This document shows, one piece after another, positions 32,484 to 40,264 of a DNA stretch of 64,000 nt. Made by a program: the position numbers and the translations under genes. The stretch is taken from assembly GCF_024753145.1 (NCBI RefSeq), contig NZ_JANUGU010000001.1, forward strand, positions 1,488,001 through 1,552,000, written 5' to 3'. This DNA comes from Massilia terrae (GTDB lineage: Bacteria > Pseudomonadota > Gammaproteobacteria > Burkholderiales > Burkholderiaceae_D). Below the pieces are notes generated by a model. The model saw only the letters and a list, made by a program, of their open reading frames with translations, did no database searches and was not told the origin of the DNA. How positions within the stretch are numbered: the first letter of the stretch is position 1; each line of letters starts with the position of its first letter.

Positions 32484-34267
32484 CGGATGATCTCCTGGCC
32501 GGTCTGGGCCGACACAAGCGTCAGCTGGGTGAAGCAGTTGAGCTGCGCGTTCATTGCGAAGTAGCGGTCGATGACCTGCGCGAACACGTACAGGCTGCTG
32601 CCGGCGAAGGCTTGTTCATCGACCGTCATGCGGATCGCGATGCCAGGCATCAGCGTGGACGCGGGCAGCGTCTTCACCCACGCCCTCACCAGCCCATGTG
32701 CGAGTCCGGTGACGCCGCCGATCAGGCGCTGCGACGCCGGCGAGCGCGTCACGTCGTACAGCGAGAGCATCTGCTGGAAATCGGCCAGGCCGGCATCGGT
32801 CAGGCGCGCATAACTCAGGGCAAGCTGCGATACCAGCCGCCAGTGCGCGCGGTTGCCAGACTCGAAGCGGTAACTCGGCGTGGGCTTGCGCAACAGCCGG
32901 ATCGGTGCGGCGGTGGCCAGGCCGTCGGCGCGCAGGTCGCCTTCCGGCTGGTCGTAGCGCAGGCGTGATGGCAAGTCGCGGTTGGTGCAAGTGAGTTCGG
33001 TGGACAGGGTCGCGCCGCCCGTCATGCTTGGTCGGAAGGCGGAATCGAGCAGGCAAATGCGCAGCTCGTGGCCCGGGCTGGCCGCGCCGATCGCGTCGTC
33101 ACGCCGGATCAGCCACCAGTTGCGCGGGACGCCGGCCGGCGTGTCCTGCCGCACCGCATATAGCGGCCGAAAGTCCGCCACCTGCCCGCCCGCTCCTTCG
33201 CGCAGCAGGCGCACCTGGTTCACGCTGTAGACCTCGTATGCCGAGGCGTGGGCGGCGTCCGCCAGCAGCGTGTAGTCGGCGCTGGTATGGGACAGCTGGA
33301 CCGGCACGCCCGCCTTCTCGAACAGGTTGATGACCGGCGTGCAGCCCGCCAGCAAATGCTTGGGCGCCAGGGTGGCGAGCAGGCGCGCTTCGTTGTAATC
33401 ACCGGGGATGCCAGTCAGCAGCACATGCAGCGTGAAACGTTGGCATCGCGCCGGAAGCAGCGGGTGCAGCATGGCCAGGTCGAGGTCGATGAAATTGAAC
33501 TTGTCCGGGTAAGCGAAGAATTCGGTCAGCAGCCGGAACGCCGGGTGCGCGCGCGAAGGGAAAGGCAACATGGGATCCGCTTCGGCCAGGCCGGCCAGGC
33601 GCAGCGGGGAGTGCGGAAGCTGTTGCCAGGCGACTCCAGGGCCGGGCTCGATGAATACTGCGGCGCCGTGCATGAACAAGGCATCGATCACCGCCGCGCG
33701 CAGTGAAGCTTCGCCATCCACGAACAGGCGCAGGGCGGGCGGCCCGGCTGCAATCTCGACACCCGGCGCGGCCGATTCGACCGTCAACGACACGCAGCCG
33801 GTCACGCCGCGCGGAAGGCGCAGCGCACGCGGCGCGTTCACGATGCTCGAATATTCGGCGCGCGTGACGGATAGCGGAGACAGCGCGACGTCGTACACGG
33901 TGCGGAATTGGCAGACCACGTGGTCGACCGATGCCGACTGCAGCGTGGTGCCGCGCGGCAGCGTGGCAAGCTCCGATGCGGTGCCCACCTGCGCGATGGA
34001 GTAGGAAGGCAGCGGCCGCAGGAAATGCGGGTACAGGCTCTCCAGCAGCGATTCGGTGAATTTGGGATAGTCGTCGTCCAGCCGCTTGCGGATCCGGGCG
34101 CTCATCAGGGCCACTGACTGGATCAGGCGGGCGACGCTGGGATCTTCGTAGACTTCGCCGGCGATATGCAGCTCGCCGGCCGGCTTGGGGAAGCGGTCGC
34201 GGAACTCGCGCGCATAGGCCCCGAACAGGCCCAGCTCCTCCTCGAAATAGCGCAACAGCTCGTCCAT
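32447..34267 (-). CDS. tssF: Type VI secretion baseplate subunit TssF
   Basis: 606 aa, the normal family size. The N terminus MDELLRYFEEELGLFGAYAR and ARIRKRLDDDYPKFTESLLE, with SLYPHFLRPLPSYSIAQV, are classic TssF; the middle has PLRLAGLAEADPMLPFP and HPAFRLLTEFFAYPDKFNF. It is part of the baseplate wedge with TssG. The start follows a GGGCGGGG stretch. Upstream are REP repeats and a LuxR-type regulator gene instead of tssE, so the pair is isolated from the rest of a T6SS cluster within this window. Confidence 0.94.
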   Translation of the reverse strand: MDELLRYFEEELGLFGAYAREFRDRFPKPAGELHIAGEVYEDPSVARLIQSVALMSARIRKRLDDDYPKFTESLLESLYPHFLRPLPSYSIAQVGTASELATLPRGTTLQSASVDHVVCQFRTVYDVALSPLSVTRAEYSSIVNAPRALRLPRGVTGCVSLTVESAAPGVEIAAGPPALRLFVDGEASLRAAVIDALFMHGAAVFIEPGPGVAWQQLPHSPLRLAGLAEADPMLPFPSRAHPAFRLLTEFFAYPDKFNFIDLDLAMLHPLLPARCQRFTLHVLLTGIPGDYNEARLLATLAPKHLLAGCTPVINLFEKAGVPVQLSHTSADYTLLADAAHASAYEVYSVNQVRLLREGAGGQVADFRPLYAVRQDTPAGVPRNWWLIRRDDAIGAASPGHELRICLLDSAFRPSMTGGATLSTELTCTNRDLPSRLRYDQPEGDLRADGLATAAPIRLLRKPTPSYRFESGNRAHWRLVSQLALSYARLTDAGLADFQQMLSLYDVTRSPASQRLIGGVTGLAHGLVRAWVKTLPASTLMPGIAIRMTVDEQAFAGSSLYVFAQVIDRYFAMNAQLNCFTQLTLVSAQTGQEIIRCQPRTAEQTRA

Positions 34268-34386
34268 CCCCGCCCCGCCCGATCGCCCTCGACCGATCGA
34301 TGCTCCCACGCAAAGCTTGGGAGGGAGTTGAGCGGAGTCAATGTCCCCGGCAACACAACGACCGACCGAGCTGCAGACAAGAGAGG

Positions 34387-34472
34387 CCGTCGTTCCCGCG
34401 GAGGCGGGAAACTCATTTTGCCCGCGTATCGGCAGCGCTGAGAAATGGGGTTCCCGCCTGCGCGGGAACGAC
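34387..34472 (+). repeat. REP-like palindrome pair, inverted
   Basis: CCGTCGTTCCCGCGGAGGCG then GGAAACTCATTT (34387-34418) faces AAATGGGG, TTCCCGCCTGCGCGGGAA and CGAC (34443-34472). It occupies the gap between tssF and the regulator gene; the rest of 34268-34575 holds the tandem repeat below and no gene. Confidence 0.75.
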
Positions 34473-34493
34473 ATTCTGTATTGATTCTGGGTG

Positions 34494-34570
34494 TGCGTCC
34501 TCTCCTGCTGTTTTTTCGGACTATGCGTCCTCTCCTGCTGATTTTTCGGTCTATGCGTCCTGCCCTGCAC
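34494..34570. repeat. Tandem 30-bp repeat, 2.5 copies
   Basis: The unit TGCGTCCTCTCCTGCTG, T/A-TTTTTCGG, A/T-CTA occurs at 34494-34523 and 34524-34553, with a degenerate third start at 34554. Copies differ at two positions. It lies directly after the stop of the reverse-strand response regulator gene. There are no spacers, so this is not CRISPR. Confidence 0.75.
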
Positions 34571-34575
34571 CCGCA

Positions 34576-35214
34576 CTAATGCCGCGCGAAGTTGTGGACC
34601 ACCATCCCCACCTCCAGCTCGAAAGTCTTGAGCACCAGCTCCGCCAGCGACGACGCCCCCATCTTCTCCATCGCCCGCGCCCGGTGCACCTTGATCGTCT
34701 TCTCGGCGATGCCCAGGTCCGCCGCGATCTGCTTGTTGAGCCTTCCGCCAACCACCTGCTGCAAGACCTCGTGCTCCCGCGGCGTCAGGGATTCGAGCCG
34801 GCAGCGGATCGCCGCGAGCTCGCTTCGCACCTGGCGCCGGGCTGCGTCCCGCTCTAGCGCCGCATGCACCGCGCCCAGCAGGATGCCGTCGTCGCACGGC
34901 CTGATCAGGAAGTCCGCGGCGCCCGCCTTCATCGCGCGCACGCTGTCCTCCACCGCGCCGTGACCGGTCATGAACACCAGCTCGCGTTCATAACCGTCTG
35001 CCAGCAGCACCTGCTGCAATGCCAGTCCATCGAGATCCGGCAGACACAGGTCGAGCACGACGCAGCCGGGCGTCTCGCCATCGTGCGAATGCAGGAACTC
35101 GGCGGCTGCGCCAAACGCCTGCACCGCCAGGCCCTCCGATTCGAACAGCCGCCGCTGCGCCATGCGCACCGCCACGTCGGCGTCCACCAGGTACACAACC
35201 GGTTCACCATCCAT
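34576..35214 (-). CDS. FixJ/NarL-family response regulator with altered receiver residues
   Basis: 212 aa. Receiver at 1-125 with phospho-Asp at about 55 (VVLDLCLPDLDG), then a LuxR-type HTH (LTPREHEVLQQVVGGRLNKQ, IAADLGIAEKTIKVHRARAM). Two usually invariant receiver positions differ: the second residue of the acidic pair is Ala (LVDAD, Asp11-Ala12) and the switch Lys is Arg (FLIRPCDD). Mg binding and phospho-switching may be weakened. ATG 35214 is preferred over the adjacent ATG 35217 because GGAGG is six bases before it. No kinase is adjacent. Confidence 0.88.
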   Translation of the reverse strand: MDGEPVVYLVDADVAVRMAQRRLFESEGLAVQAFGAAAEFLHSHDGETPGCVVLDLCLPDLDGLALQQVLLADGYERELVFMTGHGAVEDSVRAMKAGAADFLIRPCDDGILLGAVHAALERDAARRQVRSELAAIRCRLESLTPREHEVLQQVVGGRLNKQIAADLGIAEKTIKVHRARAMEKMGASSLAELVLKTFELEVGMVVHNFARH

Positions 35215-35478
35215 CATAGCCCTCCGCCATCCAATGGCAGGCAGGCGCATTCGCGCAAACCGCACAGATTCGGGAAGATTCTAGACGCGGCCACGACGAC
35301 GCACGACTACAGGCCGAGCTAATTTGACGTCCCACAAACTCCCTGATTGGATTCGGAACTATCGCCAATCCAGCCAGTCGCGCCGCTGCCCGAAAGTCCA
35401 ATACCGCGCGCGCTTCGCCTTGCCTATTCTGCAGGCAGTCCCGCATGGGTCCCGAACCACGCTTGCTTCGAGGTCATG

Positions 35479-36177
35479 ATGTCCACACCGTTCGCACGCA
35501 AATCCGCCATGCTGCTGGCCTGTGCCGCACTGCTGGGCGGCTGTTCAACCACCGCACCGACCAGCGAGGAAACCCATGCCTACGTCGACGATGCCCAGAA
35601 AACACTGGCGGAATTCATGCGCGATCCGCAAATGACCTGGCTGCAAAACCACGTCCACGGCGCGCGCGCCGTCATGGTCAGCCCGCGCATCTGGCAGGCG
35701 GGCTTCGTGTTCGGCGGCTCGGGCGGAGAGATGCTGGTGATCTCACGCAACCGTTCGGGTGAAGGCTGGAACGGTCCGGCCTTTTACAAGATGGGCTCGG
35801 GCAGCTTTGGGCTGCAGGCGGGCGCGCAGGAAACGCAGATGGTCGCGTTGGTGATGAACGAAAAGGCGCTCAACTCGCTGCTGTCCACCTCCTTCAAGCT
35901 CGGCGGCGACCTCAGCATTGCAGCAGGACCGATCGGGGCCGGCGCCGGCAGGCCGGTCACGTCGGACATCGTCATCTTCACCCGCAACAAGGGACTGTAC
36001 GGCGGCATCAACCTGGACGGCACCGTGATCACGATCGACGACGGCAAGAACCAGGTCTACTACGGGCGCACGACGACGCCGGTCGACATCCTGATCGAAG
36101 GCCGCGCCACCAATCCATACAGCAGCAAGTTGACCCACACCGCCACGGTCGGCGTGAACGCGGGACCGGTCAAGTAG
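35479..36177 (+). CDS. YSC84-related lipoprotein
   Basis: 232 aa. Signal peptide with lipobox (LLACAALLGGC, Cys at about 22). The body has the Ysc84/SYLF-type pattern: FMRDPQMTWLQNHVHGARAV, then VSPRIWQAGFVFGGSGG, NGPAFYKMGSGSFGLQAGAQ and VIFTRNKGLYGGINLDGTVI. In eukaryotes the SYLF domain binds phosphoinositides; bacterial members are outer-membrane or periplasmic lipoproteins of unknown role. The ATG at 35479 (second of ATGATG) has GAGG at a better distance. Confidence 0.87.
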   Translation: MSTPFARKSAMLLACAALLGGCSTTAPTSEETHAYVDDAQKTLAEFMRDPQMTWLQNHVHGARAVMVSPRIWQAGFVFGGSGGEMLVISRNRSGEGWNGPAFYKMGSGSFGLQAGAQETQMVALVMNEKALNSLLSTSFKLGGDLSIAAGPIGAGAGRPVTSDIVIFTRNKGLYGGINLDGTVITIDDGKNQVYYGRTTTPVDILIEGRATNPYSSKLTHTATVGVNAGPVK

Positions 36178-36200
36178 CAGACGCCCGCCGGGGCTGTTTA

Positions 36201-38510
36201 TCAGAAGCCGCGGCCGCCGTCAGTGCGCGCCCCACCGGAACCGCCGCCGCCGCGAATGCGCGGATCCCCGGTCACGCCGCCAAACTGGTAGCGCAGGCCG
36301 GCGTAGAACACGCTCGGCTGGCCGAGGGTCAGCCCATGCACGCGAAGGATCTCGTTGCCGGTGACGCTCTCCATGTTCCCGCCGTGGAAAACGTTATTGA
36401 TGTTCAGGTTGAACGACAGCTGCGGCGTGAACTTGTGCTGCCACGAGAAGTTCGTCATCGTGAACGAGTGGTTCAGGCCCTGGCCGCTCAAGCTCGGTCC
36501 GACGTGGTTGACCGTCAGCTGCAGCGACTCGGGACCGTCCTGGTAGGCCAGGCGCAGCTTGGCGCTTTCCCGGTGGACGCTCTGCTCGACGATCTGGGTC
36601 GTGCTCAGGTTGAACAGGCGCTGGCGCCGGTCGTTGCTGACGACGGTGCTGAGGTTGATCGACAGCCCGTCGAGGAACAGGCGGCGCACGTTGAAGTTCA
36701 AGTCCAGGCCAGTGGAATTGTTGGACCCAAAGTTTATCGGCGCGGTGACGATGACGTTCGAGTCGGTCGCCAGCGGCGTGCTGCGGTTGCCGATCACCTG
36801 CGACTCGACTCGCCGGAACAAGACAAAGTTCGAATCGACGTTGAAGAAGCGGTCGCGATACGCCAGTTCGTACGATGCATTACTTACCGGCACCAGGTTG
36901 GGGTTGCCCTGGCGCGCGCTGAAGTCGCTGTAGTAGACCAGATTGGGATTGAGGTCGCGCTCGTTCGGCCGCGCGATGCGGCGGCTGCTGCGCAGATGCA
37001 GCATGCCGGTGTCGCTCACGTCATAAGTGGCGTAGAAGCTGGGCAGCCAGTTCAGGTAGTGGTACTTGTATTCCTGGCCCAGCAGCGGCTGGACCACATC
37101 CATGGTGGTGTACTCGCCGCGAAGGCCGGCCAGCACCGCCACTTTGTCCATCGGTTTGGTCGACAGGGTGCCGTAGATCGCCGCATTGCGGTCATTTGAT
37201 TCAAAGTCGCTGATGCGGCTTGGCACCGGTTCGTAGTTGCCGGTCAGCGGATTGACAGCAAGGTAATTGGTCGAGTCGCTGGCCTTGCTGGTCGCAACCT
37301 TGCCGCCGGCCTTCAGCTGCCAGGTCTCCCACACCACGCGGGTGTAGTCGGTGCTGATGTCGAAAATGCGGTTGCGCCGGCCGGTTTCACGGTGGTTGTT
37401 GCTTGTATAGCGGGTCGGGCGCAGGCGGTAGTCGTACCACACGTCGGAATCGGCGTTATTGGTTTGGCCGGAGTAGCGCGCGTCGAACTTCAGTTCTTCG
37501 CCCGGCTCGCCGCTCTTGTGGTTGTAGGACGTGCCGAGGCCAAAGTTCTGGGATGGCGACACGCTGTGCGAGCTGCTGCTGTAATCCGAGGTCGGGCCGA
37601 CCGCCGCGTTGTAGCGGTAGGTGTTGCCGAGACTGTCGGACCGGTTCTTCACCTTTGAAAAGCTGGCGGTGGCGCTGGCCTGGTCGCGTTCGCCGACATT
37701 GGCGTTGAAGTTGGTCCCCATCGACACCGACTGCATCGGCTGCCGCGTATCGCTGTCCGAATTCGAACCACCGGTGACGTTGCCGGTCTGCGCATCGAGA
37801 TCCTCGCGCTGCGATTCGCGATGGGTGGTGCGCACATCGCGGCGAATGCCGATATTGCCGCTGATCGAATACGGTCCCTCCGCGTGCTCGCCGTTGGCGC
37901 TGGCGTTGTAACGATCGCCACTGCCCTTGTTAGCGGACACGACCCCGCGGGTGCCGGCCTTGCGATTGCGCTTGAGGATGATGTTGATGATCGGACCGCT
38001 GCCACCCTCGTTTCCGAATTCGGCGCCCGGCACGTTGATCACCTCGATGGACTCGATGCTGTCCGCCGGGAAGGCGTTCAGGATGTCGCCGCGGTTGCGC
38101 CCCTGGAACTGGGCGTCGCGTTTACCGTTGATCATGACCTGCACATTCTGGTTGCCGCGCAGAGCCAGGTTGCCGTCCTGGTCCACCGTTACCGACGGTA
38201 TGTTGTTCAGGATGTCGGCGGCGGAAGCGTTGCTGGCGCTGATGTCGCTCTTCACATCATAGACATCGCGGTCCACCTTGATAGCCGTGCGCGCCGCGAC
38301 CACCTCAATGGTGGCCACGCCGCCGTCGACCTTCTCTGGCTCCCCTTGGACCGGCACTTTGGCCACGGGCGTTTCAGTTGCCGGCGCCTTGACCTTCGGT
38401 GGGGGCTCGACCGGCTTGTCCGTGGTCTGGGCGAACGAGGGCTGGGCCGCGAAGCAGCCGAGGATCAGGGCGGGCAAAAGTTGCATTCGGGTGCGGCGGG
38501 CGGCGGTCAT
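36201..38510 (-). CDS. TonB-dependent outer-membrane receptor (OMP_b-brl_3 type)
   Basis: 769 aa with signal peptide (LLPALILGCFAAQPSFAQ). A Pro/Lys-rich linker (PVEPPPKVKAPATETPVAKV) precedes the plug, at about 65-180: SASNASAADILNNIPSVTVD, GNLALRGNQNVQVMINGKR, SIESIEVINVPGAEF. A barrel follows (SFNLNINNVFHG near the end), with a Gly/Arg-rich tail GGGGSGGARTDGGRGF. No SusD-like partner is present. Last gene of the leftward glycan locus, downstream of the pectinesterase; probably imports a product of it. Confidence 0.88.
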   Translation of the reverse strand: MTAARRTRMQLLPALILGCFAAQPSFAQTTDKPVEPPPKVKAPATETPVAKVPVQGEPEKVDGGVATIEVVAARTAIKVDRDVYDVKSDISASNASAADILNNIPSVTVDQDGNLALRGNQNVQVMINGKRDAQFQGRNRGDILNAFPADSIESIEVINVPGAEFGNEGGSGPIINIILKRNRKAGTRGVVSANKGSGDRYNASANGEHAEGPYSISGNIGIRRDVRTTHRESQREDLDAQTGNVTGGSNSDSDTRQPMQSVSMGTNFNANVGERDQASATASFSKVKNRSDSLGNTYRYNAAVGPTSDYSSSSHSVSPSQNFGLGTSYNHKSGEPGEELKFDARYSGQTNNADSDVWYDYRLRPTRYTSNNHRETGRRNRIFDISTDYTRVVWETWQLKAGGKVATSKASDSTNYLAVNPLTGNYEPVPSRISDFESNDRNAAIYGTLSTKPMDKVAVLAGLRGEYTTMDVVQPLLGQEYKYHYLNWLPSFYATYDVSDTGMLHLRSSRRIARPNERDLNPNLVYYSDFSARQGNPNLVPVSNASYELAYRDRFFNVDSNFVLFRRVESQVIGNRSTPLATDSNVIVTAPINFGSNNSTGLDLNFNVRRLFLDGLSINLSTVVSNDRRQRLFNLSTTQIVEQSVHRESAKLRLAYQDGPESLQLTVNHVGPSLSGQGLNHSFTMTNFSWQHKFTPQLSFNLNINNVFHGGNMESVTGNEILRVHGLTLGQPSVFYAGLRYQFGGVTGDPRIRGGGGSGGARTDGGRGF

Positions 38511-38550
38511 GACGGCTGGTTCAGAAAAATTTCTCTACTGTAACATTTTT

Positions 38551-38584
38551 GACAAAAGAAAGCCGGCCAAATTGATGGCCGGCT
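38551..38584 (-). terminator. Probable terminator after the pectinesterase gene
   Basis: On the reverse strand the stem AGCCGGCC/GGCCGGCT (8 bp, loop of 8) is followed by TTCTTTTGTC. The T run is broken, so partial read-through into the TonB receptor gene at 38510 is possible. Confidence 0.6.
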
Positions 38585-38605
38585 GCGGGCGCAAGGAACT
38601 GCGAC

Positions 38606-40129
38606 TTAACGCTGGTCGCTTACCTGTTCGAGCACTGGCTGCCAGCCCAGCACGAAGGCCGGATCGCTGTACTGTGCGATCAGCTTTGCATCCCGCACCT
38701 TGTCCAGCTGCCGCGACGCGGGATGCCGCGCGCTCGTGTCCACCGGCTTGCCATGCTCGTCGCGGCTGTTGAACTCCCAGAACCGGAGATGCGAAGTATC
38801 GCCATCGACCGGGCCCCACCCTTCCGGACTGATGCCCGACAGCGTGGCATTGATCAGCACCGCTTCGGCATACGGATAATTTTTCCCCTTGTTCGCGGGC
38901 AGGCGCGCCAGCACGGCCTGGCCGCCGCCCTGCGTGCGGAAGCTGCAATCGACGAAGACGTTGCCGTGATTGGCCGCTGTATTGCGGATCCACATGTAGG
39001 CGCCATGCGACTCGATCTCGCAGCGGCGGAAGAAGTTGGCGCCGCGGCCGAGGATGGTGTCGCCGCCGCCGGCCAGCTTGATGTCGCTGAAGTAGTTGCT
39101 GCCGTTGGCCTGCAGCGCATCGCCCCAGCCGCGGATCGTCACCTCGCTGACGATATTGTGTTCGCCGTTGATCAGCAGGCCTTCCGCCTGTCCCTGCAGC
39201 GTGGTCTCGATAGTCATGTTGAGCAGCGCGATGCCGTTCGAATGATCGACCGTGAACGCCGCGCGGCGCGACGGGAAGCTGCCCGGCAGTTCATTGGTGC
39301 CGATATTGGCCGGATGGGGATTGAAGACCTCGTTGTTCGCGTAATGAACGCGCACCTTGTCGCGGTCCTCGCCGGCGATGGTCACGTCGCGCTTGTTGCG
39401 GGTGTAGACGATCTCCTCGTAATCGCCGTTCTTCACGAATACCGTCACGCGGCCGGGGTGCTGCTCCGGCACGAAGTCCAGCGCGCCCTGCACGGTGTTG
39501 AAGTCGCCGCTGCCGTCGGCAGCGACCGTCACCCGCGTCGCATCGGGACGCGGTCCGTGCGCCTTGGTGCTGAAACGCCAGCCGTCCTTGCCCGTGATGC
39601 CCTTGAAGCTGCCGTCGGCGACCGACAGCACGCCCGGATCGATCTCGACATAGTAGGTCTTGCCGTATTCGAGCAGGTTGTTGTGTGGGTAGATCGTCGC
39701 GGTATTGTCGTGCACGATCACGGGGTGGAAGTGGAAGCCGTCGGTGAAGCCGCCGATGATCGTCAGCTGGTAGTTGCCCGCCACCGCCTGCGCGCCCGGT
39801 GCGGACGGCGTACCGGGCCTGGTGTCCGCATTGGTGCGGCGTGGGCCGGAATAATCGTATGGCGTGGCGAGGTAAGGCGGATAGGGACCGGTGGCACGCT
39901 CGGTCGGGCCGGCTGGGATGCTCACGTCCAGCGTATCGACCAGGCGGCCGCTGGCGGCATCGTAAACACGAACCTGTCCGGAAGCGCCCAGCTTCGGCTG
40001 GCTCGCGAAGCGCAGCACGAGGTGGGTGTCGGGGTTGACGTTGCTGGCGTGCTGCGTGGGGAACTGTGCAACTGGCGCGGCAGCGGCTGGAAGCGATACG
40101 GCAAGCGCGGCGAGGAAGGCGGCTCTCAT
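38606..40129 (-). CDS. Secreted pectinesterase with N-terminal Ig-like domain
   Basis: 507 aa. Signal peptide MRAAFLAALAVSLPAAAA. Residues about 22-190 form a bacterial Ig-like (SbsA/Big_5) module: NVNPDTHLVLRFASQPKLG, then LLEYGKTYYVEIDPGVLS. A right-handed beta-helix of the pectinesterase family follows (VAADGSGDFNTVQGALDFVP; RDVTIAGEDRDKVRV). Active-site region residues are GDALQANGSNYFSDIKL, then GGGDTILGRGANFF with the family Asp. It should demethylate or deacetylate a uronate polymer outside the cytoplasm. ATG 40129 is chosen because the signal peptide starts there. Confidence 0.88.
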   Translation of the reverse strand: MRAAFLAALAVSLPAAAAPVAQFPTQHASNVNPDTHLVLRFASQPKLGASGQVRVYDAASGRLVDTLDVSIPAGPTERATGPYPPYLATPYDYSGPRRTNADTRPGTPSAPGAQAVAGNYQLTIIGGFTDGFHFHPVIVHDNTATIYPHNNLLEYGKTYYVEIDPGVLSVADGSFKGITGKDGWRFSTKAHGPRPDATRVTVAADGSGDFNTVQGALDFVPEQHPGRVTVFVKNGDYEEIVYTRNKRDVTIAGEDRDKVRVHYANNEVFNPHPANIGTNELPGSFPSRRAAFTVDHSNGIALLNMTIETTLQGQAEGLLINGEHNIVSEVTIRGWGDALQANGSNYFSDIKLAGGGDTILGRGANFFRRCEIESHGAYMWIRNTAANHGNVFVDCSFRTQGGGQAVLARLPANKGKNYPYAEAVLINATLSGISPEGWGPVDGDTSHLRFWEFNSRDEHGKPVDTSARHPASRQLDKVRDAKLIAQYSDPAFVLGWQPVLEQVSDQR

Positions 40130-40264
40130 CGAAACGGGCTCGGATGCGTGATTGATATCCGAACCATTGTAGCTCGCAACAGCTGGGCAATTCGACGCGC
40201 CGGCAAACAATCAAACGCCTGCGCGGCGCGTCTTTACGCGCTTCTACCTGATCGTCGTTGATGA

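Noticed and set aside
34494..34570. Possible CRISPR-like array
   Set aside because: The 30-bp copies are directly adjacent with no spacers and there are only two and a half copies; no cas genes are near.
34268..34897. N-terminal extension of TssF to 816 residues
   Set aside because: The extension translates REP palindromes, the 30-bp repeats and part of the regulator gene; TssF homologues begin at MDELL.
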